The translations under genes were made by a program, and so were the position numbers. Positions 23,166-35,100 of a stretch of 64,000 nucleotides of DNA are shown here, piece after piece. Where the stretch lies: NCBI GenBank assembly GCA_033439295.1, contig JAVTLE010000010.1, positions 1,798,001 through 1,862,000 on the forward strand. The letters run 5' to 3'. Source of the DNA: Deuterostichococcus epilithicus. Its lineage: Eukaryota > Chlorophyta > Trebouxiophyceae > Prasiolales > Stichococcaceae. The notes under the pieces were generated by a model, which was given only the letters and a program-made list of their open reading frames with translations, did not search any database and had not been told where the DNA came from. Each line of letters begins with the position of its first letter. Position 1 is the stretch's first letter.

Positions 23166-26100
23166 TAAAAGGGACCAAAAAGCACAACTGAGCAGACTTG
23201 CAAATGTGCATTGAGGATCACACCTGTTGCTCGATTCGGGCCGTCTCAGCCTGATATTCCTCCGGCAAGATGTCGACGGGTAGCTCCTCGTCTGCTTCTG
23301 CTGCTTCCTGCTGCCCACTGTCCGCCGCTGCCGGCGCGGCGCAGGCGCCAGCCGCGACGCCGCCATCGGCGCTGCAGGTGCCGTCCTCTGCATAGCCGCT
23401 GCCGTTGCTGCTCCCAGCTGCGGCCGCCGGGCTGTCTAGGGCATCCATCGCCTCGCCAGCCGCAGTTAGCGGGCTGCCGGAGGCAGGATGCAGCTGGGAA
23501 TGCATGTCCTCCTCTGCCAGATCTGCCTCAACCTGCGAGATCCGCCCACACATTGCTCACTCTGACACCCGATTCGGCTCAACCTGTGGGAACTGTTATG
23601 CATTGCTCAGTCGACGATGCCATTCTGCCGCCTTGCGGACGCAACCGCGCATCAGGCAGAATGGTGATGAAGTGAATTCCGGTGACTTCAGGCAGCGCGG
23701 CGCTGCAGATGGGCACAACAGCGCCATCCCCCTACTCGCAGTCTTCTTCCGGAGTCTTACCCGCGATTGTCTCAGTCTGACATGTGAGCATTCCACACAC
23801 CTGTGTCGTGAAGTCTCGGGCTTCCTCATCCAGAGCAGGCCACTCGGCCACAATGCGCCTCGCATTGTCCAGCTTCGGCTCCTGCGCAAATGCAGAGGAT
23901 CAGAACAGACAGGGGAACAACCTGACATTTGTTGTGTAAGAAAAGCAGACTGGAAAGTGACGGGGCGCTGCACCATAGGGGATTCGACAGTTCAAGCCAG
24001 GTGGATACGCAAAGAAAGCTTGGATGACACAGGATGCAGAGCTCGACCAGGGCGGCATCGTGGCGCATCGTGCCCAGGCGGATTTCGTCGCCTCGCTGCG
24101 CTCGTGACGCATGCGGAATCGATGGGAGCAGCAAGATATCAGGCAGCTAACAATCGCAGCACGCACCTTGGTGAGCGGGTTGTTGCACAGGTCAATGGTC
24201 TTGGCGGCATGCTTGGTGCTGTTGCCGCACCAGGTCTCGCACCACAGCCACTCCTGCGGCAGCGAGTGGATAGGCACCTGCGGAGACCGAAGAGCATGCA
24301 GAGCGGGTCAGGCCAGAAGAACTCTCTCTGCTGCAGTGCATCTCGCCAGGCGGAGGCCCTGCCTTAGCCTGCCAGGGGCTGCTGGTGCGCAGGCACGGCG
24401 CACAAGGTTTTTGCAGTGCGCTGTGCCCAAAGATTTAGAGCAAGTGCAGGGCAATGATCGCAGGGTCACCGGAGAGCCTCGCGAGGAATTGGGATGACAC
24501 TGGAAAGCCACCTGGTGCTGCGCGTAGTTGGGCAGGTCCTGGTCCAGGTTGGCCAGGCTGTTCGGGTCTTTGCTCAGGGTGTCGTAGATGATGCGCAGCT
24601 GGTCGCCCGCCGCCGTCTGCCTGCACAATTTCAAAGGCGCAGCACAATCAGTGCTGGCCTGCCGCCGTCTGCCTGCACATGAGGAGAGACATGTGCGCCA
24701 ACAGCTCGCTGTGGCAGCTTGTCTTGTTGTAGTCGCCAGCACAGCCGCCATGACGGCAACAGAGCCGCTGGAGGGATCAGCACGTCCGCCGGCGCCATCA
24801 GTGTCCGCTGCCGGAGGTCTCTCTCGATTACAGTTCACGCGCCCCTGCCACATTAATGCACCAGCACCCGGCGCACCGGAAGCGGGCGAGGTCGATGACG
24901 TAAAGCGCGGAGATGTGATAGGGCTTGCCGCGCAGGTGGTCCTTCCAGAAGCCCTGGCGCCAGAAGCGGAAGCCGTCCATGTCCTTGTTGTTGTCGCAGA
25001 AGGGCGTGTAGGCGTACGGCGCGCCCTGCATTGCCGAATGCTGTGTCACCGTCGCATGTCCTGTCCGGCACATCTTGCTTGCAAGGCGCTGTACTAACCC
25101 AATTTGGCTGCGGCAGGGTTGAAACCGAGGCTTGCTCTGAAACAAAAGCTTGCACCGGCACAACCTCCAAGGGCTCAAGCTTGGCACTGGCCACAAAAGG
25201 GTTTGAAACACTCGGGAATCAGGAAAACCACAAAAATTGCGCAGCCAACCTGCAGGTCCAGGTCGGCGAGCTGCTTGATGTCGGTGCGGATGACCTGGTC
25301 CGCGTCCAGGAAGATGACCTTCTTGAGGTCGAGCGGGAACAGCACGTCCAGGAACAGGATCTTGTACGCCCAGATGATGCGCTGCTTCTCCGTCTGTTGG
25401 GGGTGTAGGAATTGCATCATTTGTGTGATAAGCATGAACATGGCGGGAGCGCGTCACGGTGTAGTGGGCCAGCTTGAATCGGCAGACCAGTGTGAAACTC
25501 CGCAGCAGGGTTCGGCGAGTAGCCGGCAGGCGGCTTGCACGGCCCCAGAGCCACGCTGGCGCAAGCATGGCCAGGCTGTCCAGACACGCACGCCAATCGA
25601 CGCACCTGCTTGTGCAGCCAGGAGGGCCACTTGTAGGTCACGAACTCGAAGTCGAAGTCGTAGCGCGCGGCCATGCGCGGCACAAACGCCCGCATCTGCG
25701 GCGACATGTAGTTTTTGATGAACCACACCTTCACGCGCGACCTGCGTGACATGACTGCAGTCGTCAGCCTGGCACCTCGGTTCCGCGAAGGGGCACGGAA
25801 TGTTGCCACCCTGCTGGCTGCTGGCTGCAAGATCGAACGCGTCTGGTCAAGCGCCGCTGCTGCGCGGCTTTGACAGGAGGGCCTTGCGTGGCAGACGCAT
25901 GCGCCCAACTTGGTCCGTCCTCCCCGACAGCGGACCGATGCGCGCACTTGGTGTTGCGGGTGACGCTGAGGATCATGATCTTCTGCAGGCGCTCGTACAT
26001 GTGGCCGCTCGCGACCGTGAAGATGTGCACCCTTTCGTCCCGTTCCGCTTTAGCCGCCTCATCTGTCGGAAACAGGTGCAGCAGCAGGGTCGTCAGCGGG

Positions 26101-29100
26101 GTACAATCAGCCCCCAGCCGTTTGCAGCACGCAAGCGCCTCACTGGCACCCGCGCGTGCTGCTTGCGTCGCGCGGCGAGTGCTCACACCCAAACACCCCG
26201 CGCTGTGTGCACTGCGAGGATGCGTGGCCATGCAGCGCAGCGGTGGAGTTCTGTGCCGGGAGGCGAGGCCAGGGGGCCGGTGGCGAGGTGCAGCATCGGG
26301 AAGGCTGCTGCGGCGCACCCTGCTTGCCGCCAAACAGCTTGCCCCATACCGACTTCCCGGAGCCTGTGTCCAGGACATCATCCGCCTCCCTGCCCGCCCG
26401 CTTGCGCACACGCAGCTGCACATGCCGCCCTGCACAGCAGACAGGAACACGTGATGAAGGCGGCCGTGTTGCAGGGGGCCCGCTCAATGTGTTGACCGAG
26501 GCGGATGACCCGGCACGGGGAGACAAGCTCATCGGCTGTCCAGGTGCCGCGACGTCGGGGTCCGCATGCTGGAGTCAGCTCGCGGTGCGGCCCCGGGCAG
26601 GTACGGCGGCAGGACGCGCTCAGCGGCCCCAGCTGCACTGCAGGGCGAGCCAGGATGCGGCGTCTGAAGGCTCCAGATTGGCGCACCCTGCAGGCTGTCG
26701 AGCAGGGCGGGCGTGGAGACGCCGTCCTGCGCCTCCAGCGCCCTTCCGTCCGGCGTGACATAGTACAGCTCCTGCGAGCGCCCTGTGGCAGCACAGCACA
26801 GCGAGCTGAGCCGCGACGCTGCGGCTGCTGATCCAGCCTGCACGCGCTGTTGCACAATGCGGCGCAGGCGCCGCCGCGGAAACCGTCGGGCGGCGGTGGC
26901 GGCTGCCGGGCAGCTCACTGCGCGCCCACGAGCAAGGTGGCCGAAACATGCACGTACTCAAATGTGCACAGGCAAGTATCGTATTGTATTGTTGATACTT
27001 GCAGGAGAATCAGAACGTCGTCGTTGCCGGCCTTGTGCCGCGCAGCACCTGGCGCCAGGTGGAGGGACCAGGCGCCGGGCCCGGCCTGCAGCTGGAAGTA
27101 GCCCAGGTTGGACATGACCAGCGTGTCCCGCAGGTGCACCTGCCGCCCGCGGCCCAGCCACAGCTGCACCCCGCGAGGCGTCATCTGCGCCACAGCGGCA
27201 CGGGCGGGTCAGGGGTGAGGGCGCTGGGGGCAGCAAACTCCGTCAGCCTGCTGTTGTGCAGGAGGCAGCAGGCAGGACGCCTCGAGGATGGTTTTTGAGC
27301 AATCTGTCGCGCAAGTGCGAAGCATGTCGCGAGTGATGCTGCAACGCAGGGTTGAACTACAGCACAAAGATTTGTGGCAGCGCAGTCCACAACGTTTCCT
27401 ACCACACTTGGGACAGCAACACGCCCCAGCAGTTTGTATAGAGGATGAATGAAGAGATCTGGACTCTCCATGTGATGCACACCTGCTCGCGAGTGCGGGC
27501 GCCAGGGTCGATGCACTGCCCCGTCAGCAGCAGAGCCTCCAGCTGGAAGCGGGCGTGCAGCGCGGGGCGGCCGCCGGGCGTCGGCGGCAGCTCAGCCAGC
27601 TTCAGGTTGTCTAGGTCCGCCTGGCAAATGGGGGCCAGTTTGCGTTTCTAATTGAAACAGAATGCGCATTGTGGGGTTGGGATTGGGACCTGAGACAGCG
27701 CCGGCAGCTCCGCCAGCTGCAGGTTGTCACAGGTGCGCCTGCGCATTCAGGCAGTTGAGTCTGGGGTTCGGGAGCTGGGATGAGAACATCCGTCAGCTTC
27801 GGGTCGTCCACGTCAGCCTGCGGGACGTAGACGTTCTGAAACCAAGATTTCTGGGGACGAGAGGCGACTCCTGGCCGTTTACTTAGACTCTACAACCGAT
27901 GCTCGCACCTTTGATGCAGCCAGCCAGCCTGCTGCCGTAGCATCCCAGCTGCCAAGTTGCAGCTGCCGAGTGCGCGGCAGCAGCATGCAGCTGCCCCATG
28001 ACAGGCACGGGTGCAGAAGAAAGAATACAGGAGAAGAAAGGAGATGTGCGCACCTGGGCCTCAATTGCCTCCACCAACCATGCCTCCGGCACGTCCATGT
28101 TGAGCGTCAGTACTTGGCGCCCCGGCAGCGACACAAAGCTCGCCTGCGGAGGCAGGGGCGCCTCCGTCGCGTTGCCTGCACCACGGCGACGCAGTTTATC
28201 AGTGTATGGCTCATGCCGACAAGGTACCCTGTGCAGGTGCTGCTGAGCTGCTGCGCGCCCAAACCGCCAAGATCTTGGGCTTTCGAACTTCGGGTGTCTT
28301 CGCTCTGCACGACGTAGTGCTTCACCGTCTGTACAACACTGCGTCAAAGGCAGGCGGTGGACAAGGTTTCGGGACCGTGGCGTCCAACCCAGCAGTCAGG
28401 GCAGGCGCGCACCGGTGCCGTCGAACTCGGGCAGCGCGTAGCGGTAGTAGGAGGCCAGCGGCAGGTCGGACAGTTCTGGTGCTGGATGCATGATGAGCTG
28501 CACGCCCATCCCCGTGTGCCGCCGCAACCACTCCAGCAGCGGCCCCAGCTTTTGCGCAGCCTGCAACGATTCGAACCGAGAGTTCGTCGTTGATGACAAC
28601 ACAGTATTTACTGTAAGAAAACAAAGTCAAATAGGACCCTGCTTCTGAGTCCCACGACATCCCTCCTTTGGGAAATAGCCAGCCCAAAGAGGTTGAGCTG
28701 ACAACATATAGTGCTGGACCGGCACCAAAGCCACAGCCCCGCTGTCGTGCCGAGGTGAGACTGTGCACCTTGAGGGGCACCGCCCGACAGAGTGGCATGT
28801 CACATTCGTGCCCCTTGCACTCCTTCGGAAAGTTATCGTTGCACACGAGTTGTGGGGTTGTCCGCACCTTGGACAGCGGGTTGAGCAGCACGCGGGCGGT
28901 CAGCACGGAGGGCGTGCCGCCTGTCTCCAGCGGCGGCAGCGTCACGCCGGCGTGCGCCGTCCGCAGCTGGTCCAGCGCCGCTGCCAGGCGCGCGGACCTC
29001 GGGTCCACCTGCGGAATGCGCAGCGGCGTGCGCCAGTCAGTCGTGCCATTATGCATCAGTCGTGTGTCGGGTTAGGCGGCTCCTGAGACTCTGCAACATG

Positions 29101-32100
29101 CGGAGGTGTGCCTCCGACACCAGGCGCAATCGGACGGTTGCGTCCTGACGCGACATGTTGCCGTCAGTAGCTCAGCGGCAGCCAAAGCTGACTAACAGGG
29201 TCGGGGGTCTTGCACCACCATGGACGAAAACGACCCACCTTGCCGCCGTGCGCAGACAGGATGGATGAGGCCATGGCCACTACGTCGCTCAGCTGCTCGC
29301 TCGTCGGCGGCTCTGCCTCCTCGCCCTCCTCCCCGGTCGCGCCTAAATGTCAGGTCTCACAAGATGTGGGCGGCACACATGAAGCAGCGCATTCCAGTGT
29401 TCGTTGGCTGCTTGCAGAAGGGCGGCCACCTGGCGTGCTACATGATGTGCGCAGCATTCCAGAATGGCGTGTGCCAGAATGGCATGTCATTGGCTGCTTT
29501 GCCCTTCGGCAGGGCTGTCTACACCTGGCACACTGCTCCCGAGCCATGGCGGTTTCCATGGTGCAGCCAGCCCTGCCGGAAGGTGCAGCTACAGACTCGT
29601 GCCCCAAGGCCCAGCCACGAGGCAGAATCTCAAGTCTGCAAGTGCTCGCCTGGCAGGTCGATGCGCCCGGCGTCCAGGGCGGCCAGCACTATGTCTGTGG
29701 CGCCGCCCGCCATCTGCCCCTTGACTGCGTGCGCCTGCAGTTTGGGAGGCGCCAGCTCCTTGAGCAATCGTTACCTCGAGGAACCGATCCTGGCACACCT
29801 CAGACCTCCACTCCTGCTCGCAGCAAGATCCGCCACCAGGTGGCAATGCACAGCTGCAGTGCTGGTCATTCCTGGTGACTAATCCGTGTGAACGGTGCTT
29901 CAAAGGAGTCAGCAGTGCTGCTAGGCTTTCCATCTGGCATTTACCTGGAGCAGTGCAAAATCGCCGGCAACAAGGGCGCCATTGTCCGCGCCGGCTGGCG
30001 CCTCGGCCGGCACAACGCGGCCATTGGTCACCACGGCAGCGGCGCCTGGCGCCAGGCTGAGCGCCTCCCTGCCGACCAGACAACCGCGGGTCAGATCTTG
30101 CAGCAGTATGCGGGCCTACGACATGATACGACAAAGGCTGGACTGTATTGCTGCAACAGGCTGCACAGCAAGCATTCGCGAGGCTGCACAACACGCAACT
30201 GCTGGCCGCATGTACGATTGCATCCATATCCTATCACATCCATTTCAGAGACAAGAACACACCGCGCGATGCGGGCATGCTGCTGCAGGGTGGCCGTGGC
30301 CGCCGCGGCGCCGTCCGCCACCAGGCGCTCCAGGCCCTTGCGGTTCAGTCCCATCTCGCCCGCCAGGTCCAGCGCAGCGGCAAGCGCCTGCGCCGCCTCG
30401 GCGTCTGGCGCTTGCAGCGCTTGCAGCGCTTCCACCAGCTCCTCGCGCGTCAGCAGGGCCTCCAGGAACCCTGTAGCGCCGGCAGGGGTATAGCTTTGTC
30501 AGTCATGCATTCATCGTGCATCGCCTGCGAGGTGATTGATGCGAGGCAGTGACAATCTTGTGTTTGCTCAGAGGCATAAGTAAGGGCTTCGGAGCACCTG
30601 CGATTTTGGTGCGCCGGCTGGGCGCGGCGGCGGCGGCAAGCGCCAGCTGTTGCAGCACCGTCGGCGGCGCGGCCACGTCTGCGGGGTTGTGCAGAATTGC
30701 CACACGTGACTCGGCGGAATCGCCCGCCTGGCCGTCCGCAAAAGCCAAAGCCTCGGCGACCAAATCCCGGCCCGCCTGCAATGGTTTTTGGGAATTTCGT
30801 TCAAGCAGCTCATGGCACATATCGATCCTCCGTCCATGTGAATCAGTCTCTGTAACAGCCTCTGTAAAAATCATCCGGTTTGCGGTGCTTGAACAAGGGA
30901 GCAGACGCATGTCGCAACCTCGTCATTGGACCCTCGACAAGCTGCAAAGTTCCCAAAACTTGCGGAGAACCATGGGCACCTCTGTTGCGATGTCGGCGAC
31001 AACCCAGTGCGTGGCGGCCTTGACGTCGTCCTGGCTGCCGGGCGCGTGCAGGTACGGCGGCTGGCCGCCCGGGCCGCCGTCCACCTTCGCCAGCAGCTCC
31101 GCCGTGAGCACCACCTGCCTCGCCGGCACAGCGTCTGCGGCGGCATTGGAGGCTCGTGTCAGGGCATGGTCCGTTCTCGAGACTGATGCAAGCAGGGTTT
31201 CTGCAGGCCTCACCCCACTCTCCTTCCCTCCACAGGAGCTGCGGTGGACAGAGGCTTCAGCATCACGCCTGGGCCTGGCCCGCAGGCCATGCTGCAGGAC
31301 CAAAGCAGCTCACCGGGGCTGAGGCTGGGCAGGATGCGCGGGTTGTGACGCGGCAGCGCCCCCGCCAGGCCCAGCACAGCGTCCAGGAGCGGCGCATCGG
31401 ACGCCTCCGCTGCTTCCAGCTTCCCGTAGTACACCCACTGCTGCACCTGGCGCGTCTCCTGCTGCAGGGCCGCGCCGGCCAGCTGGCGCCACAGGCCGAC
31501 GCTGACGGGCGTGCCGGGCGGCATCGCCGCCACGACACCGTTGAGCACCAGCTGCGGGGATGGGGAGCCTGCGGCGGCGCCGAAGGAGTTTCAGGTTGAA
31601 AGCAGTCGTGTGCGAGTGCGTGGGGAGTCCAGCCCTGTCCGACGTGTGGGGCATTGATCGTGCAAAGGAAGCCTGACAAGTGGAAGACCACAAAGCATGA
31701 CAGGCGGCGGCTGCTGGTGTCCGTCTGACTGCATGGTTTGTGCATGGCATGCTGCAGGACGGTGGGCCAAGGATCCTTCGCACCTGATAGGCCCGTGGCC
31801 CTGCCGAAATCCGCAGCCGCCAGCACGCCCTCCTGCAGCCCCTCTGCAAAGCCGGTGCCTGCGCATCGGCAGACATGCAATCCTTTGCAGATTTCAGCAG
31901 TATGCCTGTTGAAAATGGACCGGATCCGCTGACACCCCATGCCGCAGTGACAAAGCTCCCTTCACTGATGCAACCATGCTCTCAGTTTCTCTTCCTGGGT
32001 CACCTTGCTGCAGGTGTTGCAGGGCGGCGGCCGGTGACATTTCGAGCGCTTCCTCGAGCGCGGCGTCTATGTCGTCCCCGGAAAATAGCTGCCACACCTT

Positions 32101-35100
32101 CTGGAAGGCCGCCTCCACCTGTGCATCCACATGATGCCGGTTCCCAACTACCAAGGAGGTGCAGACAGTTGGATTATGCTTGCAGCACTGGGATCAAAAC
32201 AGGTGGCATGGCGACAGTGTATGTGGCACAGCTTGGGCCGGCGAGCCCCACCACGATCAAGCACAGACGAACCCGCCCACGTTCAGGCAGTCCGAAGAGC
32301 TGGGAGCCCTGCCTGTTTGGTGGTCAGCTGCAGCGGCTGCACAGGTGCGGTGTCATCACCGCCGATGGCCAACCCTGCGAGGCGTCCCACCAGCACTTCG
32401 GGCGCGCGGCCGCCCAGGGCCTGCTGTACCGCCGCCAGCGCCGCGGCGGCCTGCGCCGAGGCGCTGCGCTCGCCCCAGGGCGCGTCTGCGTCTGCGTGCG
32501 GTAACGAGCAAGTCGGCAGGGTCCCGTATGCCTGTCCACCACATCGCGATTAGTGGAGCTCGTGCAGTGGAGCAGCTCTGTGAGCATCGAGGATGCTGCC
32601 AGTGTCCAGACACGATCGCTTTTACCGTAATCAGCTGCCAAGTATGGACAGACGCATGTGGGTTGATGCTTCAGGAATAGAAAGCGATTCTCCAAAGCCG
32701 CACCACCCATGCAGACAGCCCAAACATGCAGAAGGTCCGGATTGACCTGTCAGTAACTGCAGCACCTGACTCACTGCCAGGCAGCGCGGGCAGCAGGCCG
32801 ACTCGGACGGAGTACTCGTCCTCGAGCATGTCTGCCAGCGCGGTCGCGGCCGCCAGGCCCTCGGCAGACGCCAGGTCGGCCACAACGATGAAGTTGAAGA
32901 TATTTTTGGCGACCGCGTGCGTCTGCAATGGTACAAGGAAAGGTAAGCATGCGAGAAGCGACCGAGCAGACACTCTCCCCGCCAGCCGGATCTGTGCACA
33001 TGTCCTTACTGATGGCTCTGTGTCGCAGCCCGCTGCGGCCACTGAGCTGTGAGGGGTGCCAGCACACAGCAGTCGTGTGTCTGCCTGGATTGATCAGATG
33101 CATCCTGAACCTCACGCGCCACGTGCACTGACTTGGCGTGCGAAGACCAGACGCGGCGGCGGACGCAGGGCGCCATGCCTGGGGCGCATTGCATTGAGTG
33201 GCACTGCAGCCGTGGACTCCCAAACTTTCAACAGTGGAGGAGCAATCCAGGCAGGGAGGGCCGACCCGGCCAGGGTACACCGGCTGCAGCAGGACCCGCA
33301 GCTCGTCCGGCCAGCGCGCGTAGCGGGAGTCGTTCTCCAGGTCGTTCAGCCAGGTGATCAGGCCCGCGCCGCCGCTGACGTTGACGCGGGGCTCCGCCTC
33401 GGCGGCCGCCGCTGCAGGGCCCCGCATCGCCAGCAGCTGTGTGATGTCGCCGCCGGCGAGCCGCGTCTCCTCCAGCCGCCCCACCAGTCCCGCCTGCGGC
33501 GCAGCTCGGTCCATGTCATGCTCACCGCTCTGTGCTGCTGTTCCGGGTAACGATGCCATGTGCACTGCATGCAGCGGTCCCCCTGAATGCATGGGGTGTC
33601 GAGCCGGGTGGCGTTCTGCCCGAGACAGGCGGGAGCAGCGTGGGCACGCATCGTCGATAGGACGTCCAGGCTTTCTGAGCATATTCCCCAGGGGCTCAGG
33701 GTTTCATGTAGGGTTTATATCGGGGGCACACCTCCTGGCGCACACAGTCCAGCAGGGAGAAAACGTCGACGTCCGCTACATCCACGAACTGGTCGTTCAG
33801 CAGCAAGTAGTTGGCCCCCACCTGCGGCGGCGATCAATCGCATTGCGGCGGCACTGCCATGTGTAAAGCAATGTGCAAATGCACAGTGGGCGCTGGTGCA
33901 CCTGGGCCTGCGCAGCCGAGATGCCATGCATGGCGCCTTGGCGCCACGGCTAGGACCCAGATGTGTCGAGCGCCTGCGCCCGGCGCAGCACTTACGACAG
34001 CACGGAGACCATGCAATCGCGTTCGCTTACAAGCACGTCAAGCACGCCAAGCACTTCAAGCAGATCATCTGCACGTATGTCGAGCGCATGAGCATGCCAA
34101 ACCGGAGGCCTCGTGGGGCGAATTGGGCGGGGCGTGTCCTGCAATGGCACACCTGCATGACGCGACGGTTCGCGGCCAGCTCCCGGCGCAGGTCGCCGCC
34201 CACGTCCAGGCGCGACAGTGGGCCCGCATGGCTGGGGAAGTTCTGCGCAAGCTCCGTCAGCAGGCGCAGCGGGTCGGCGGCCCCCAGCACCCGCTGCGCC
34301 GCCTGCAGCCCCAGATCCTTCAGATCCCACACCTGTGGGCAGGGTTTAGGCTTGCAAAGGTGCAGATCTCTGGGGTTTCAAGCCACCTGCGCCCGGCAAT
34401 TTCGCCGCCGCCTGCAGCTCCAGGTCCTTCACATCCCACACCTGCGCAGGGTTGAGCGGGGCTGAGGGCCAAGCAGGTGCAGGGTTTGAGTCGGCCGCGC
34501 GCAGCGCACACTATGCCTCCAGCAGCACTTGATTAGACCCTGAGGACTAGTCCCAGGTCTTTGAGGTCCCACGCCTGCGCAGGGCTGAACCAAATTTGGA
34601 ACTGTGAAAGTTCCAGGAGGGTTCAGCGCGTCCGGGGCTACAGCAGAGCAGGCTGAGGCTCACGAGCGCCTCCCAAGCATTGCCAATCTTCAGGAGCCGC
34701 CTGAGTAGATGGCAGCCATGCAAGCCCCACACGGGCACACAGCAGTGCGGGGCCGCGCCTTGAGCTTCTGCTCCTGGTTGGCGGACGCCAGCAGCGCGTC
34801 GCGGAAGGTCAGCAGCTCCTGCTTCAGCTCTGGTTTCCGCTCCGCCAGGCGCGAGAAGATGAAGCCCTCCACCTCCGCCTCGCCGCCGGACAGCGCCTCC
34901 GCCTCTGCATCCGCCGCTTCCTGCTTCGCCTGCAGACAGTTCCAGCCCCAGCTTTGCCATCAGTTTGTATTAGGTTTCTGGGGTCTGGTCACAGGCAGGC
35001 CCACCCGACAGCAACCCGGCCTCGGCAGCCCCTGCCTCCTGCTTCGTTTATGAACTACTTCACAGGCCGCAGCTGTCGCTTCAGCTGAGAGCCTGCAAGC

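Noticed and set aside
29161-29195. tRNA-like GTAGCTCAGCGGC word
   Set aside because: Only the D-arm-like word is present. No T-arm or acceptor stem pairs with it.
33587-34465. 292-codon plus-strand frame
   Set aside because: It is opposite conserved glucosyltransferase exons. Composition is typical of antisense shadow frames in GC-rich DNA.
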